Shown one piece after another: positions 63,801 through 64,000 of a stretch of 64,000 nucleotides of DNA. Position numbers and translations under genes: made by a program. The first letter of the stretch is position 1. Every line of letters starts with the position of its first letter. Source of the DNA: Streptomyces chryseus. GTDB taxonomy: Bacteria; Actinomycetota; Actinomycetes; Streptomycetales; Streptomycetaceae. The notes under the pieces were generated by a model. The model was not told where the DNA came from and searched no databases. It saw only the letters and a program-made list of their open reading frames with translations. The DNA is taken from assembly GCF_014650755.1 (NCBI RefSeq), contig NZ_BMVO01000030.1, forward strand, positions 1-64,000, given 5' to 3'.

Positions 63801-64000
63801 CCCGGCGCCGTCGTCGGGAACCACGGGACGTGACACCCGGAACGGTCACCACCCCGCGCCCGCGTCGGCTCCGGCGCCGGTCACGGCGCCCGTGTCCAAC
63901 GGCCACCGTGCCGGGGCGGCTCCCGGCCGTCCCGCTGCCGGCCGTCTCGACGCGGCGCTGGCCCGGTGGGTGGCGGCCGCCCTGGAGCTGGACGTCGAAG
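57808..64000 (+). CDS. Hybrid NRPS/trans-AT PKS: formyltransferase, adenylation (Gly), carrier, KS, DH, carrier... (partial)
   Basis: An open frame of at least 2064 residues runs off the right edge. ATG 57808 is used; a GTG at 57802 overlaps the Rieske stop. Domains: formyltransferase (1-310; N91, H93 and D129 match the FMT triad), a partial condensation-like piece (about 320-510), adenylation (550-1020; LLFTSGSTGNPKG, NLYGPTEATIW, YRTGDEVR), carrier (Ser1096 in LGGDSVN), ketosynthase (1188-1605; Cys1349, His1485, His1524 all present), a KS-linker with no acyltransferase, and a dehydratase (His1782 in HVVLGKPTLP, Asp1922 in LLDGAFQ). A carrier starts at the end. The specificity residues D738 I739 L742 Q779 L802 G804 L826 I834 W835 K1019 spell the glycine code. 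N-formylglycine is the predicted starter, as for oxazole-capped polyketides such as oxazolomycin. The AT is expected in trans, outside this window. Confidence 0.9.
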   Translation, partial: MRANCFIIGGTRVLTQCAAQLLDAGVRIEGVFSDDPAVTAWADAHAVPVLDPRGDLAATLSAQPFDYLFSMVNFRILPAGILDLPNVAAINFHDGPLPRYSGSHVPAWALYEGASRHAATWHRMTEAVDAGSVLLERWFPVREHSTALSLTYETAEAGIDLFAALVPHVVARTLPEPVDTSDRERRFYRRSDRMASGGLIHAGTLAVEAVRLSKALDYGSFPNPLGVPTLVTEQGAVFTRQVRLIPRDEPRTETTVLSVTTSAITLAAPDADLVLSDCTAVDGSALSGQAAAQRLGITPGAPLPATSAQRLADIAAAQKPLRAHEPWWRARLERLRPAPLTADDFSAAGAHYGRYELAFTPASREEAVAVVRAFLTVVAERTGEHTFDFAWSPPAARILAEKTHGIAAARFPVRFDGDSTRSLRDKLDEAAARHGYASDLELRLGLAGRPLGSDEPSFTRVMVLDRSAGEEASAEPHTEIALLCLQDGPPAVFVRETAMGEEEALEFTEQVEDMVLTALLHGEDPRPDAPTEVPSAARPDDSAAPAAGTLLDLFAATAAERPEATAVRAGARTLDYARLDAWADAVAARLHDQGIESGSVVGVLMERDIPLIPAMLGILRAGAAFLPLDPGYPVERLEQYVEVSQCDLIVTDARTHALGASLGPALRVPEADGSAQAVPPRVAADDLAYLLFTSGSTGNPKGVEVEHGALANFLTGINERLAVSPDDTVLAHTTVAFDISLLELFLPLTAGATVVLASRETAGDPFRLAEVAAEVTVAQATPSLWRLLLGTGWTPHPELTVLSGGEALPPATAERLHAPARALWNLYGPTEATIWASCHQVTSVGSFLPLGEPLPNMELHVLDAELEPCAAGATGDLYISGTGLARGYAGRPDLTNDVFTVHPATGVRLYRTGDEVRLHADGAIEWLGRSDAQVKVRGNRIEPAEIERVLERCAGVTAAVVVAARFEGRGEPRLTAYLVGDGIPAKSELDAFVGGSLPGYMVPDAYVHLDALPLTDNGKVARARLPLPTRETIIRSGAGAATTPAEPVESAEPIEPAVTGMTADALAESVARVFAATLEHPDFDVNANFFDLGGDSVNVTFAAVELSRELGADITAPSIFASGTPVKLARLLGAEGVVRLLGPDAGEAATVPAPAEPVAAATTPTAPAAARPAPADPITTAADDGALAVIGMACRFPGAATPDEFWLNLVNGVSSVGHAPDGKRGWAHLWSDAGADEVAMGWVDGVEYFDAARFGLTDREARRMDPLQRVLLSVTAEALESCGHDHASLGAATGVFVGTIASDFPELVARSIGYGDPHVATGTAASMVANRLSHVFDWAGPSFAVDTACSSSLVALHQAAMHLRAGDVDAAVVGAANLVLTPDKTRSFARNGMLSPQGECRAFDEAADGYVRGEGAGAVILKRLADAERDGDPVLAVIRGTAVNHTGGSAGFLTAPSRPAQETVLRKALAGSGRTAADIGYVEAHGTGTQLGDLIELEALHAVLGGPAGRQPVAVGSVKTNIGHLEPAAGIAGLIKTILALQAAHIPPSLNFDTPNKSFDFDNSPLFVADRPLPWGSGPRVAGISSFGFGGTNAHAVVEAGPPTAPEDAEPGPRLLILSAGSDEALRTLAHRLVLMLRSPYCPSLDALSAASRQRSAAAHRLACVADSVEQLEDKLRLFLAGVEDTRSLYAGVASEPTRTLAEPMGTGADREALDAAAHAFVTGADLPAGERRRAGVRFPTAPHEEKYLWLEPAEQRRADVRDRAPGPTKSTWTEHPEAAEHVVLGKPTLPGAGYPGKVAEFIDRTRFGLRDLTFRAAVEAPATLTAARDNDAVAFRDGTGALVCTADLTGPEQPSLVPPASDEGFTAVELGAMYDAFEHAGLSYGAGFRTVATLSVAPGQATGVLRGAGRTAGAVDARLLDGAFQIALAACGAQGLYVPFTVERLSVLGQIPDTARVYARRDRDTGPDSGLLTASLVVLDGDEAVLEARGITWKRLSPAPSSGTTGRDTRNGHHPAPASAPAPVTAPVSNGHRAGAAPGRPAAGRLDAALARWVAAALELDVE

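Noticed and set aside
57604..63906. A 2100-codon open frame on the minus strand opposite the PKS gene
   Set aside because: It is an antisense shadow produced by high third-position GC. The plus strand has clear FMT, A, KS and DH motifs with catalytic residues; the minus translation has only low-complexity glycine/arginine-rich sequence.
1..64000. CRISPR arrays, tRNA and rRNA genes
   Set aside because: No regularly spaced repeats and no tRNA- or rRNA-like segments were recognised on reading. Weak tRNAs could be missed without tRNAscan-SE.

Overview
The window is high-GC actinobacterial DNA, almost certainly a Streptomyces chromosome. Codons are strongly GC-biased at the third position, TTA codons are rare, XRE-DUF5753/DUF397 regulator sets and WXG100-type secretion genes are present, and modular biosynthetic genes sit at both ends. 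It reads as two specialised-metabolite loci flanking a mixed block of stress, resistance, decayed and anti-phage genes.

Region 1 (1-12.8 kb): end of a crotonyl-CoA carboxylase/reductase gene, a PucR-type regulator with two TTA codons, an IS701-like protein that has lost its DDE residues, and a deoxysugar cassette: 4-ketoreductase, 2,3-reductase, 3-C-methyltransferase, glycosyltransferase and 3,5-epimerase. The set fits an L-mycarose/L-axenose type branched 2,6-dideoxysugar. The earlier sugar genes (NDP-glucose synthase, 4,6-dehydratase, 2,3-dehydratase) are not in view. An ABC-F protein, probable macrolide-type self-resistance, and a TetR regulator close the region.

Region 2 (12.8-16.4 kb) is a decay zone: a frameshifted tyrosine recombinase, a frameshifted secreted protein, and an in-frame chimera of a truncated branched-chain aminotransferase with a truncated gamma-glutamyl phosphate reductase.

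Region 3 (16.4-23.2 kb): an ABC ATPase / PAP2 phosphatase / ABC permease operon resembling bacitracin-resistance bcrABC, a strong terminator, a NarL-type two-component pair whose regulator seems to start at ATC, and a CoA-acylating aldehyde dehydrogenase.

Region 4 (23.2-54.1 kb) is a defence island, mostly on the minus strand: a RelE-UvrD fusion coupled to a 2323-aa DEAD/DEAH-DUF1998 helicase; an overlapping AAA ATPase/TOPRIM-like pair; a WXG100 secretion/toxin-like operon; a caspase-SF1 helicase fusion with an EACC1 partner; an AbaA/WhiJ-type regulator set; a 1730-aa Eco57I-type methylase with a DrmD-like SNF2 helicase (DISARM-like); and a soluble Ser/Thr kinase.

Region 5 (54.9-64 kb) opens a second locus: a FAD-dependent oxidoreductase, a Rieske oxygenase and a large NRPS/trans-AT PKS running off the right edge. 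It starts with a formyltransferase domain and an adenylation domain whose specificity residues read as glycine, so the starter is predicted to be N-formylglycine, as in oxazole-capped polyenes of the oxazolomycin/inthomycin type.
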